Assembly (NCBI GenBank): GCA_029976025.1
Contig: JARKNX010000180.1
Coordinates: 1-64,000 of the forward strand
Source of the DNA: Aggregatilineales bacterium
GTDB lineage: Bacteria > Chloroflexota > Anaerolineae > Aggregatilineales > Ch27
DNA: 64,000 bases
Direction of reading: 5' to 3'
This document shows positions 38,701 to 46,560 of this stretch, piece after piece. A model generated the notes under the pieces. It made no database searches, was not told the DNA's origin, and saw only the letters and a program-made list of their open reading frames with translations. Numbering within the stretch: position 1 is the stretch's first letter; each line of letters opens with the position of its first letter. The translations under genes and the position numbers were made by a program.

Positions 38701-40506
38701 ATGGATAAGCAACTTATCAGAAATTTCTGCATCATCGCCCATATTGATCACGGGAAGAGCACGCTGGCCGATCGCCTTCTGCAGCTTACCGAGACGATTG
38801 CTCCCCGCTATATGAAGGAGCATATCATGGATGATTTGGACCTGGAACGCGAGCGCGGCGTCACAATTAAGGCGTCAGCGGTCCGTATTTCGTATACGGC
38901 GGATGTTTGTCAGCAATATGAGATCAATCTGATTGAAACACCGGGACATGTCGATTTCTCCTACGAGGTGAGCCGCGCGTTACAAGCCTGCGAGGGGGCT
39001 GTCCTGGTTGTGGATGCCACCCAGGGGATTGAGGCGCAGACCCTGGCCAATCTGTATATGGCCCTTGAGCATGATCTGGCGCTTGTGCCCGTTGTCAATA
39101 AGATCGATTTACCCGCCGCTCAGCCGGATGTTGTGGCGAAAGAGATTGTTGATCTGCTGGGCGTCCCTGCAGAGACCGTAATCCCGATCTCGGCCAAGAC
39201 CGGCGCCAATGTTCACGCCGTGCTCGAAGCCGTGGTGAAGCAACTCCCGCCCCCATCAGGCGACGCCGAGAAGCCCCCCCGCGCCCTCATATTTGATTCC
39301 CATTACGATTCGTACAAGGGCGTGATTGCTTATGTGCGTGTATTCGACGGTTCTTTTGGCATGAAAGACAGGCTCCGGCTGATGTCCACCGGAGCGGTTA
39401 TCGAGCCAATCGAGATCGGCGTATTCAGCCCTAAGATGATTCCGACTGATCAGTTACAAACCGGCGAGGTGGGATATGTGGCGACCGGACTTAAAACGGT
39501 GCAGGAGTGCCGGGTCGGGGATACGCTGACGACTGTAGCGGGTGGGGCCATCGAAGTACTGCCGGGGTTTGAGGTGGTCAAGCCGATGGTTTTCGCCGGG
39601 TTGTACCCGGTGGAGAACGACGATTACAACGATCTTCGCGACGCATTGGAAAAGCTCCAGCTAAATGATGCCTCGCTTGTTTTCCAACCAGAAACATCTC
39701 AGGCGCTTAATTTCGGCTTTCGGGCCGGGTTCCTGGGGCTGTTCCACATGGAGATTGTGCAGGAACGCCTGGAGCGCGAGTACGATCTGGACATTATCGC
39801 CACAGCCCCCAGCGTGGAGTATGAGGTTCTGTTGCGCAGCGGAGAAGTGATCCGGATTGACAGCCCTGCGGATCTCCCCGATGAAAGTGTTATTGAGGAG
39901 ATTCGCGAACCCTGGATGAAGATTCAGGTCTTCACGCCGCAAGAGTATATTGGCGCGATTATGGACCTGGTCACCAAGCGGCGCGGCATCTATCTGACCA
40001 TGGAATACCTGGATACCAAGCGCGTGATGCTGAACTATCGTATCCCGCTGGCCGAGCTGATTGTCGATTTCTACGATCGGCTCAAGAGTATATCGCGCGG
40101 TTACGCCAGCCTGGATTACCAGTTTGACGGGTATGAACCAGGCCGGCTGGTCAAGCTCGAAGTGCTGGTCAACAAGCTGCCGATTGATGCCCTCGCCCTG
40201 ATCGTTCACGAAGATGATGCCTTCCACAAGGGTCAGCGGCTGGTGTCGCAGCTTAAGCGTCTGATTCCGCGCCAGCAGTTCGAGGTGCCCATCCAGGCGG
40301 CGACTGGCAAACGGGTGATTTCGCGGGCGAATGTGAAGGCAGTCCGCAAGGATGTGCTGGCCAAATGCTATGGCGGCGATATCACGCGCAAGAAGAAGCT
40401 CCTTGAAAAGCAGAAGAAGGGCAAGAGGCGCATGAAGATGATCGGACAGGTGGAAGTGCCGCAGGAAGCGTTTATGGCGCTGCTGCAGCTCAACGACGAA
40501 GACTGA
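38701..40506 (+). CDS. lepA: Elongation factor 4 (LepA), ribosomal back-translocase GTPase
   Basis: A 601-residue translational GTPase, the typical LepA length. G1 'AHIDHGKST' and G2/switch 'MDDLDLERERGVTIKASAV' identify LepA, as do G3 'ETPGHVDF', G4 'NKIDLP', G5 'ISAKTG', and the LepA-only C-terminal tail 'KKKLLEKQKKGKRRMKMIG'. It binds the ribosome in the cytoplasm and affects back-translocation or initiation. The ATG has only a weak upstream purine stretch. The gene ends before a strong GC hairpin and faces cinA. Confidence 0.97.
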   Translation: MDKQLIRNFCIIAHIDHGKSTLADRLLQLTETIAPRYMKEHIMDDLDLERERGVTIKASAVRISYTADVCQQYEINLIETPGHVDFSYEVSRALQACEGAVLVVDATQGIEAQTLANLYMALEHDLALVPVVNKIDLPAAQPDVVAKEIVDLLGVPAETVIPISAKTGANVHAVLEAVVKQLPPPSGDAEKPPRALIFDSHYDSYKGVIAYVRVFDGSFGMKDRLRLMSTGAVIEPIEIGVFSPKMIPTDQLQTGEVGYVATGLKTVQECRVGDTLTTVAGGAIEVLPGFEVVKPMVFAGLYPVENDDYNDLRDALEKLQLNDASLVFQPETSQALNFGFRAGFLGLFHMEIVQERLEREYDLDIIATAPSVEYEVLLRSGEVIRIDSPADLPDESVIEEIREPWMKIQVFTPQEYIGAIMDLVTKRRGIYLTMEYLDTKRVMLNYRIPLAELIVDFYDRLKSISRGYASLDYQFDGYEPGRLVKLEVLVNKLPIDALALIVHEDDAFHKGQRLVSQLKRLIPRQQFEVPIQAATGKRVISRANVKAVRKDVLAKCYGGDITRKKKLLEKQKKGKRRMKMIGQVEVPQEAFMALLQLNDED

Positions 40507-40537
40507 CCTGATCGATCTGAAACAGGGGAAGATATCC

Positions 40538-40564
40538 GGGGCGGCGCGCAATAAGCGCCGCCCC
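40538..40564. terminator. GC-rich hairpin between convergent lepA and cinA
   Basis: A perfect 10-bp stem, GGGGCGGCGC (40538-40547) with GCGCCGCCCC (40555-40564), and a 7-base loop. No T-run follows on either strand, so it may be a non-canonical bidirectional terminator or 3'-end stabiliser. Confidence 0.55.
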
Positions 40565-40582
40565 AACACATTACGCAGTCGT

Positions 40583-41773
40583 TCAGCCCTGTTTAGTCAG
40601 CCAGCGCCAGGCCAGCGCCATTCCCCAGGTACTGGCCCAGACGACCGGATGGGCTTCCTGTGGATCGGCGCGATACAGGCGCGATTCTGCGTGTCCGGGC
40701 GCTGCTACGGCGACGGCTGTCCCATCGTCGCGCCCAACCAGGGCGATTCCAATCCCGGCCTGCAGACGCTCGCGGAGATTTTGAGCGGCTATTACGGCCA
40801 GTTCTTCCAGCGGCAGTCCTGCATCTGAGCCTGTCTCCCGGCAGAGTTCTTCCAGAGAGGCGTGATTCTCAGTTCCAGCCAGGACGTGTTCGCTGCCGGG
40901 CACTGCCGTTAGCCTGGCAGCCAGCCTGTCCTCCAGGCCGATCTCGCTCGCTGCCAGGCGAGTGCTGTTGCGCTCCAGCTCTGCGACAAGCGCGTGTTCG
41001 ATCTGATCTTTATCCGTGCCATAGATGAAGTCGCCAACTCGCTCGCGGATGCGCTCCTCAATTTCAGCGATCATCCGGTCAGCGGTTGCTTCGTCTTCAG
41101 CTTTGGCCGTGATGCGGATGTCGGTCTGGCCGATATGCGCTGCCAGCCCGACAGTCGGGTTTGCGAGGGTCATGAGATCGATAATCGCCTGATCTACCTG
41201 ACTCTCTCCAATGCCGGCTGTCCGCAGCACGCGAGCCTTGATGATGCTGGAGAGTTCGAAATGCGCCCGCAGATAGGGCAGGACAACCGTGTCGAGCAGA
41301 TACTTCATCTCGCGAGGCACGCCGGGCAGGCTGATCACGACGCCGCGCTCGGTCTCCACAATGAAGCAGGGCGCGGTCCCTACCGGATTCTCGATTGGTA
41401 TAGCCCCCTCCGGAATGAAGGCCTGCTGCCGGTTGTTTGGACTCATAGTGCTGCCGAGGCGCCTGAAGCGTTCGACAATCTGGTCGAATAACTCCTGACT
41501 GAAGACCAGCGGCCGGTTGGTTACTGCGGCGACCGCCTGGCGCGTCATATCGTCGACGGTTGGTCCGAGGCCGCCCGTGGTGATGATGACATCGGACCGG
41601 TTAAGCGCCGCGTCCAGCACCTCCGCGATTCGCATCTGGTTATCGCCGACTGTGGTGAGATAAAACAGATTCAACCCGATATCGCGCAGGCTGCGGGCAA
41701 TATGGGCGCTGTTTGTATCCACGATTTCACCGAGGAGTAATTCTGTACCGATGCTGACAACTTCTGCGTTCAT
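40583..41773 (-). CDS. cinA: CinA-family protein with degenerate C-terminal amidase domain
   Basis: The start at 41773 (AAGGAA just upstream) gives 396 residues; the open frame extends to 41866 without need. Residues 1-165 form the CinA/MoCF-like domain ('VVSIGTELLLGEIVDTNSAHIA', 'TTGGLGPTVDD', 'LPGVPREMKYL'), linked in other bacteria to ADP-ribose pyrophosphatase activity. The KH-like middle part is normal. The C-terminal domain should be the PncC NMN deamidase, whose active site is 'AESCTGG'. Here that stretch reads 'AASEIGLEDRLA': the catalytic Ser and its motif are gone, while the flank 'ARLTAVPGSEHVLAG' is kept. Deamidase activity is therefore predicted to be lost. Confidence 0.88.
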   Translation of the reverse strand: MNAEVVSIGTELLLGEIVDTNSAHIARSLRDIGLNLFYLTTVGDNQMRIAEVLDAALNRSDVIITTGGLGPTVDDMTRQAVAAVTNRPLVFSQELFDQIVERFRRLGSTMSPNNRQQAFIPEGAIPIENPVGTAPCFIVETERGVVISLPGVPREMKYLLDTVVLPYLRAHFELSSIIKARVLRTAGIGESQVDQAIIDLMTLANPTVGLAAHIGQTDIRITAKAEDEATADRMIAEIEERIRERVGDFIYGTDKDQIEHALVAELERNSTRLAASEIGLEDRLAARLTAVPGSEHVLAGTENHASLEELCRETGSDAGLPLEELAVIAAQNLRERLQAGIGIALVGRDDGTAVAVAAPGHAESRLYRADPQEAHPVVWASTWGMALAWRWLTKQG

Positions 41774-41865
41774 AGTTTCCTTGCCTGATATGCACGGGTC
41801 GCTTCTTCGCGCGGGCTGCGATTGTAGCGCAGCAACCCCCGCAAGGGGGAAAGAGCGACGCTCCA

Positions 41866-41895
41866 TTGCGATAGAGGAAAGGCTTAGAGTATACT
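41866..41895 (+). promoter_or_regulatory. Putative promoter of the FHA regulator
   Basis: TTGCGA (41866-41871), 18-base spacer, TATACT (41890-41895). Transcription would start near 41902, giving an untranslated leader of about 335 bases. Confidence 0.55.
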
Positions 41896-42044
41896 GAATC
41901 TGAGCAGATTTGAGATTATGTTAAACCCGAACTTGCCAGGGAGGTGTTTGCGATTTCGTCGTGAGCAATTGGCCTGCAAATTTCGCGCTGCCTTGCCTGG
42001 TGTGGGTAGCGCAATGTCTGATGCCGGACTGACAGGCCAGTATG

Positions 42045-42075
42045 CCGGCGCGGTGTACGCCGACTATCGCGCCGG
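42045..42075 (+). other. Stem-loop in the FHA gene leader
   Basis: CCGGCGCG (42045-42052) pairs perfectly with CGCGCCGG (42068-42075) around 15 bases. A palindromic TGCCGGCCGGCA also occurs about 45 bases downstream. No known riboswitch pattern was recognised. Confidence 0.4.
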
Positions 42076-42237
42076 ACGTTCGTCAAAGGGAGATTGCCTT
42101 TATGTCGCCCGCACAAATGCCGGCCGGCAGGATTCTGGTATGAGGCGCCTGTGCCGGTTGGCTGACACCACCCTACGCGCGGAGAACAAAGCCAGTTTGT
42201 GTGGGCCAGCAGTGAACAAATTGGAGGAATTCCAGAG

Positions 42238-42891
42238 ATGGCCAAATTAATCGCTGAACGGCCGGTGCTCACCGTGGAGGAGGGTGAGCATCTCGGGTTG
42301 CGCGTGGTGGTGGACAGCGATAGCTTCATTATTGGGCGCGGAGAAGAATGCAACCTGGTCCTCAACGATCGCGCTATTTCGCGGCAGCATGCGCGTCTCT
42401 ATCGAGAGGGCGGGGCATATTATGTGGAGGATCTTGCCAGCAAGAACGGCACCTGGCTCAATGGTGAGGCGCTCACCCAGCCGCATGTGCTGTCGGATGG
42501 CGACAAGATTCAGCTCGCCCGGGCTGTGCGCATCGGATTCGCCGAGTCCGACGCCACGGTGGAGATGGCATTTGATCCGACCCGGCTTAAGGGACGCCTG
42601 ATCCTCGACCGGGACGCCCGGCGTGTATTCATCGGCCAGCAAGAGGTTATCCCTCCGCTCAGCCTGCCTCAGTACCGGCTGCTGCAACTCCTCATGGATG
42701 CGGCGGGGGCTGTATGCACGCGGGAACAGGTGGTGGAGACGGTCTGGCCGGAGGCCGCTATTGAGGGGGTCAGCGAACAGGCTATCGATGCGCTGGTGCG
42801 GCGGCTGCGCGATCGTCTGGCCGAGGTGGACCCGGATCGCCAGTATGTGCTCACTGTGCGCGGACATGGCTTCCGGCTGGACCAGGAGTAA
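42238..42891 (+). CDS. FHA-winged-helix transcriptional regulator
   Basis: The start at 42238 (GGAGGA 9 bases upstream) gives 217 residues. The N-terminal forkhead-associated domain (about 20-95) has all the phosphothreonine-binding marks: 'IIGRGEECNLVL', 'ISRQHARL' and 'DLASKNGTWLNG'. The C-terminal domain (about 120-215) is an OmpR-type winged helix ('LSLPQYRLLQLLMDAAGAVCTREQVVETVW', 'VRRLRDRL', 'VRGHGFRL'). It should bind a Thr-phosphorylated protein and convert that into DNA binding. The Ser/Thr kinase at 58350 is a conceivable partner, but it is 16 kb away. The gene has its own promoter and a long leader. A PLP decarboxylase follows, with a TATAAT at 42903 between them. Confidence 0.88.
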   Translation: MAKLIAERPVLTVEEGEHLGLRVVVDSDSFIIGRGEECNLVLNDRAISRQHARLYREGGAYYVEDLASKNGTWLNGEALTQPHVLSDGDKIQLARAVRIGFAESDATVEMAFDPTRLKGRLILDRDARRVFIGQQEVIPPLSLPQYRLLQLLMDAAGAVCTREQVVETVWPEAAIEGVSEQAIDALVRRLRDRLAEVDPDRQYVLTVRGHGFRLDQE

Positions 42892-42996
42892 GACGGCGGG
42901 AGTATAATATGTCCCCTGTGAGAACTCAGTCCTGATGGGGTGGTGCGCGTCTCACATTCCGTTGAGACAGCCGTCGGCTGCGCGGCCGAGAGATAT

Positions 42997-44364
42997 ATGT
43001 CTGATTTAATGAACAATCTATTGGTGTCTGTCGCCCGGCGCGCTGGCTCCTACCTCGAGTCGCTTGAACAGCGGGGTGTGGCGGCTACGGATAAGGCGAT
43101 CGCGCGGTTAGCTCTGCTTGATGAACCGCTACCCGAAGAGTCGGCTACGCCTGAAGCAGTGCTCAGCCTGCTGGATGAGATTGGCTCGCCGGCGACCGTC
43201 GCCACGGCTGGACCGCGCTTCTTTGGCTTCGTAGTTGGCGGCTCACTCCCGGCGGCGCTCGCGGCGAACTGGCTCGCCGGAGCATGGGACCAGAACGCCG
43301 GCCTGAGTGGAACTTCCCCGGTGAGCGCCAGGATCGAAGAAGTGGCGTCTCGCTGGCTGATTGATGTGCTCGGCCTGCCAACAGGGACAGGTGTAGCCTT
43401 CGTCACCGGCGCGACGATGGCGAATTTCACCGCGCTGGCTGCCGCGCGACACGCTGTCCTGCGCCGCGCTGGCTGGGATGTCGAGTCGGATGGTCTGTTC
43501 GGAGCGCCGCCGATTACCGTCATCATCGGGGCGGAGGCTCACCCGACACTGCTGCGCAGTCTGAGCCTTCTCGGACTGGGCCACCAGCGCGTGAAGATTG
43601 TTCCCGTTGACGGCCAGGGCCGGATGCGGGCTGAGGCCTTGCCGAAGCTGACCGGCCCCACCATTTTGTGCGCTCAGGCCGGTAACGTCAATACGGGGGC
43701 GTTTGATCCGATTCAGGCGATCTGCGAGCAGGCACATGAGGGTCATGCCTGGGTCCACGTGGATGGCGCTTTTGGCCTGTGGGCGGCAGCAACGCCAACG
43801 CGAAGGCACCTGGTGCAGGGGATCGGCGATGCTGACTCGTGGGCAACCGATGCACACAAGTGGCTGAATGTCCCGTACGATTCGGGCCTGGCTTTCGTAC
43901 GAGAGCCAGAAGCGTTGCAAGACGCGCTGCGGCTTGCCGCCGCTTACTTGCCCCACGATGAGCGACGAAGCCCTTCGCAATATACGCCCGAGTTGTCGCG
44001 CCGAGCGCGCAGCATCGAAATATGGGCGGCGCTGAAATCGCTCGGGCGCTCCGGCCTTGCCGACCTGGTCGAGCGCACCTGTCGCCACGCTGCCCGCTTC
44101 GCAAAGGGCTTGCAGGACGCGGGTTATTCGATCCTCAATGAAGTCGTCCTCAATCAGGTTCTGGTCTCTTTTGGCGAGCCAGAGACTACCCACCGCGTGA
44201 TCGCGGGTATTCAGAACGACGGAACGTGCTGGTGCGGCCCGACCGTCTGGCAGGGGCAGACCGCAATGCGCATCAGCGTCTCATCCTGGGCGACGACCGA
44301 AGCTGATGTCGAAAGGAGCCTGGCGGCCATGCTGCGTATCGCGGATCGCGAGAAAACGCGCTGA
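42997..44364 (+). CDS. PLP-dependent group II decarboxylase-like enzyme
   Basis: A 455-residue protein of the aromatic-amino-acid/glutamate decarboxylase fold: 'GVAFVTGATMANFTALAAARH', 'WVHVDGAFGLWA', and the cofactor Lys in 'WATDAHKWLNVPYDSG'. 'QNAGLSGTSPVSARIEEVASRWL' matches the N-terminal substrate-side region. The family removes CO2 from amino acids, but some members are aldehyde synthases or lyases; the substrate cannot be read from the sequence. The start at ATG 42997 has GAGAG upstream. A GTG at 42940 would add 19 residues and is not excluded. It follows the FHA regulator on the same strand. Confidence 0.85.
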   Translation: MSDLMNNLLVSVARRAGSYLESLEQRGVAATDKAIARLALLDEPLPEESATPEAVLSLLDEIGSPATVATAGPRFFGFVVGGSLPAALAANWLAGAWDQNAGLSGTSPVSARIEEVASRWLIDVLGLPTGTGVAFVTGATMANFTALAAARHAVLRRAGWDVESDGLFGAPPITVIIGAEAHPTLLRSLSLLGLGHQRVKIVPVDGQGRMRAEALPKLTGPTILCAQAGNVNTGAFDPIQAICEQAHEGHAWVHVDGAFGLWAAATPTRRHLVQGIGDADSWATDAHKWLNVPYDSGLAFVREPEALQDALRLAAAYLPHDERRSPSQYTPELSRRARSIEIWAALKSLGRSGLADLVERTCRHAARFAKGLQDAGYSILNEVVLNQVLVSFGEPETTHRVIAGIQNDGTCWCGPTVWQGQTAMRISVSSWATTEADVERSLAAMLRIADREKTR

Positions 44365-44394
44365 ACCGGGCCCAGGCTCCTGCGAACTAAAACC

Positions 44395-46383
44395 TCACTT
44401 CGATCCTTCCTGCGAGGAGAGATCCAGATATTCGGTATGGAGCGTCTGATCTATCGCGATGCCCAGCAGATCGAGAATCTCGCTGGTGAGCTGTGATTTG
44501 TATTCCGCGTCCCGCTTGGACCACGTCCGGCTCTTGATTTCCAGGAAGTACCCCTCATAAGCGGGCTGCTGCAGAGCATCCAGATTGATATAGAACAGAA
44601 CGCCCTTGTACAGGATATGCCAGCGCCGGCGTTCTTTTTCCACGATGCGTTCGCTATCCGGCTGGAAATACTCCCGATAGAAGCGGAGCGGGCGATCGGC
44701 CGGGGCGATGAACTGCGAGCGCGAGAGCAGGATAGCCTGGCGAAACTCGCGCTCTTTGGTCGGCATAGTATAGGTCAGCCGGCTGCGAACAGCCGGCACA
44801 TCACCAGTAGCTGTGACGGTTTCATCCTCACGGTAGCGCACCCGGCCCTGTTCGGCATCTTTGAACAGAAAATAAGTATCATACTGACGGTAGTGCGTGT
44901 GTTTGACCAGTTGCACATCGTGATTTTGCAGCAGCGCTTTGACGATTTCATCGTTGTCCACGCGGGCTTTGACCTGAATCTCGAAGCTCTCTTCCTGTTC
45001 CAACCCCCCGATCGCCACCAGCTTACTCAGAACATTGCCTTCGCGTGCGATCAGGAAGGCATCAATGCGGCGAGCGTAGTCTTCGGCGACTGCCCTGATC
45101 GCCGCCTCGTCGATGGTGAGCAACTGGCGGTCCCGCATCAACCAGCGCCCATCGACCATGACGTTGACAACATCCGCGCCTTTTGATGCATAGACGATCT
45201 GCGAGTAGACAGCATTAGGGTCGCGCTCAAACCGCGGGAAGTTGTGCAGCGGATTATGGGCTACGGTGATCAGATCGGCGCGCTTGCCAGCTTCCAGACT
45301 CCCGGTGATGTCGTCGAGGAACAGAGCTTCTGCCCCCATGCGCGTCGCCATTTCCAACGCTTGGCGGGCGGGAAGGGCAGTTGGATCGCCAGTCGCCCCC
45401 TTCGCCAGAAAAGCGGCCAGGCGAAGCTCCTCGAACATATCCAGATCATTATTGCTGGCTGGCCCGTCCGTGCCGATCCCGATGACGATGTTGCGGTCCA
45501 GCATTTCCTGCACTGGCGCGATGCCGCTGGCTAGTTTGAGGTTGCTGGTGGGGTTGTGGGCGACGTGCGTTCCCTGCCGGCGCATGACACGCATCTCGCC
45601 AGCGTCTACATGGACGCAATGGGCCGCCAGCACCCTGGCGTTGAGGAGACCCAGCCCATTCACCCAGGGTATGACCGGCATATCGTGATCGCGACGGCTC
45701 TCCTCGACCTCCAGCCGGGTTTCGGAAAAATGAGTTAGCAGGGGGATATCCAGCTCGAGCGCCAGCGCAGCACAGGCTTTAAGAGTCTCTTCCGTATTGG
45801 TATAAGGGGCGTGGGGAGCAATAGCCGGCGTGATCAGCGGATGGGCCTTCCATTGCTGGACGAATTCCCGGGTATAGGCCAGACTTTCTTCGTAGCTCTG
45901 GGCGTCGGGGGCGGGAAACTTCAGAATCGTTTGCCCCAGCACTCCACGCATACCGGCTGTCGCTACGGCGCGGGCGATATCCGATTCGTAATAATACATA
46001 TCGGCCATGCACGTCGTGCCGCTGCGTATCATCTCCGCGCAGGCGAGTAAGGCCCCCTGATAGCAGAATTCAGGGCTGACAAATTCGCGCTCTACAGGCA
46101 TCATATAGCCCATCAGCCAGACATCCAGCCGGAGGTCGTCAGCCAGGCCGCGCAGCAGGGTCATGGGGAGGTGGGTGTGGGCGTTAACCAGCCCGGGCAT
46201 GAGGATCTCACTGTCAGCGTGCAGCACCTCGTCAGCCTGATAGGCAGAGAGGATCGTGTCGCGCGGTCCGACGGCGACGATCGCGCTGTCGTGGATCGCA
46301 ACTGCGCCGCCCGAAAAAACATCGTATGTCTTGTTCATGGTTATGACAACGCCAGCTGTCACAATTTTGTCAACATGTTCCAT
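44395..46383 (-). CDS. Fusion of an adenosine-type deaminase (amidohydrolase, MtaD/SsnA-like) with a CYTH domain
   Basis: The start at 46383 gives 662 residues; an ATG further up (46416) overlaps a TATAAT. Residues 1 to about 455 form an amidohydrolase of the 5-methylthioadenosine/S-adenosylhomocysteine deaminase class. Metal ligands are visible: HxH in 'VNAHTHLPM' (about 66-68), His in 'LLTHFSETRLEVEE', His in 'AAHCVHVD', and Asp in 'GTDGPASNNDLDM'. Residues about 463-662 form a CYTH (triphosphate tunnel) domain: 'FEIQVKARV' (Glu468-x-Gln470-x-Lys472, usual ExExK), 'YRQYDTYFLF', 'GRVRYREDE', and 'GYFLEIKSRTW'. CYTH domains bind triphosphates (adenylate cyclase IV, thiamine triphosphatase). 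The frame is continuous across the junction. I know of no described protein with this combination. Confidence 0.85.
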   Translation of the reverse strand: MEHVDKIVTAGVVITMNKTYDVFSGGAVAIHDSAIVAVGPRDTILSAYQADEVLHADSEILMPGLVNAHTHLPMTLLRGLADDLRLDVWLMGYMMPVEREFVSPEFCYQGALLACAEMIRSGTTCMADMYYYESDIARAVATAGMRGVLGQTILKFPAPDAQSYEESLAYTREFVQQWKAHPLITPAIAPHAPYTNTEETLKACAALALELDIPLLTHFSETRLEVEESRRDHDMPVIPWVNGLGLLNARVLAAHCVHVDAGEMRVMRRQGTHVAHNPTSNLKLASGIAPVQEMLDRNIVIGIGTDGPASNNDLDMFEELRLAAFLAKGATGDPTALPARQALEMATRMGAEALFLDDITGSLEAGKRADLITVAHNPLHNFPRFERDPNAVYSQIVYASKGADVVNVMVDGRWLMRDRQLLTIDEAAIRAVAEDYARRIDAFLIAREGNVLSKLVAIGGLEQEESFEIQVKARVDNDEIVKALLQNHDVQLVKHTHYRQYDTYFLFKDAEQGRVRYREDETVTATGDVPAVRSRLTYTMPTKEREFRQAILLSRSQFIAPADRPLRFYREYFQPDSERIVEKERRRWHILYKGVLFYINLDALQQPAYEGYFLEIKSRTWSKRDAEYKSQLTSEILDLLGIAIDQTLHTEYLDLSSQEGSK

Positions 46384-46414
46384 AAGGGTCCCATTCCTTT
46401 TTTTGAGTTGTGCC

Positions 46415-46420
46415 ATTATA
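46415..46420 (-). promoter_or_regulatory. -10 box upstream of the deaminase-CYTH gene
   Basis: A perfect TATAAT on the minus strand, about 32 bases before the chosen start; no clear -35. Its overlap with the upstream ATG at 46416 argues against that ATG as the start. Confidence 0.45.
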
Positions 46421-46560
46421 GCCTGAACGCGGGACGGGAGGAAAGCAGCTCCCTACTCCCCGGAGCAAGCAGATGCGCATCCGGCCCTGATCGGGGATAA
46501 TGGCGGGGTAGTGTGAATACAGGGGCATCTCCCGCACTATACAGAAGAGGCGAGAGGACT

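Larger units (their letters stand above)
41774..42237 (+). other. 464-bp divergent intergenic region with long leader of the FHA regulator
   Basis: This contains a promoter (41866-41895) and then about 335 bases before the FHA gene's ATG. A 110-codon open frame (41918-42250) fills part of it but has no convincing ribosome-binding site or protein-like composition and runs into the FHA gene, so I leave it uncalled. Several GC stem-loops are visible, the clearest at 42045-42075. Confidence 0.5.

Noticed and set aside
41918-42250. 110-codon open frame before the FHA gene
   Set aside because: No convincing ribosome-binding site, no recognisable protein pattern, overlaps the FHA start, and better explained as a transcribed leader.
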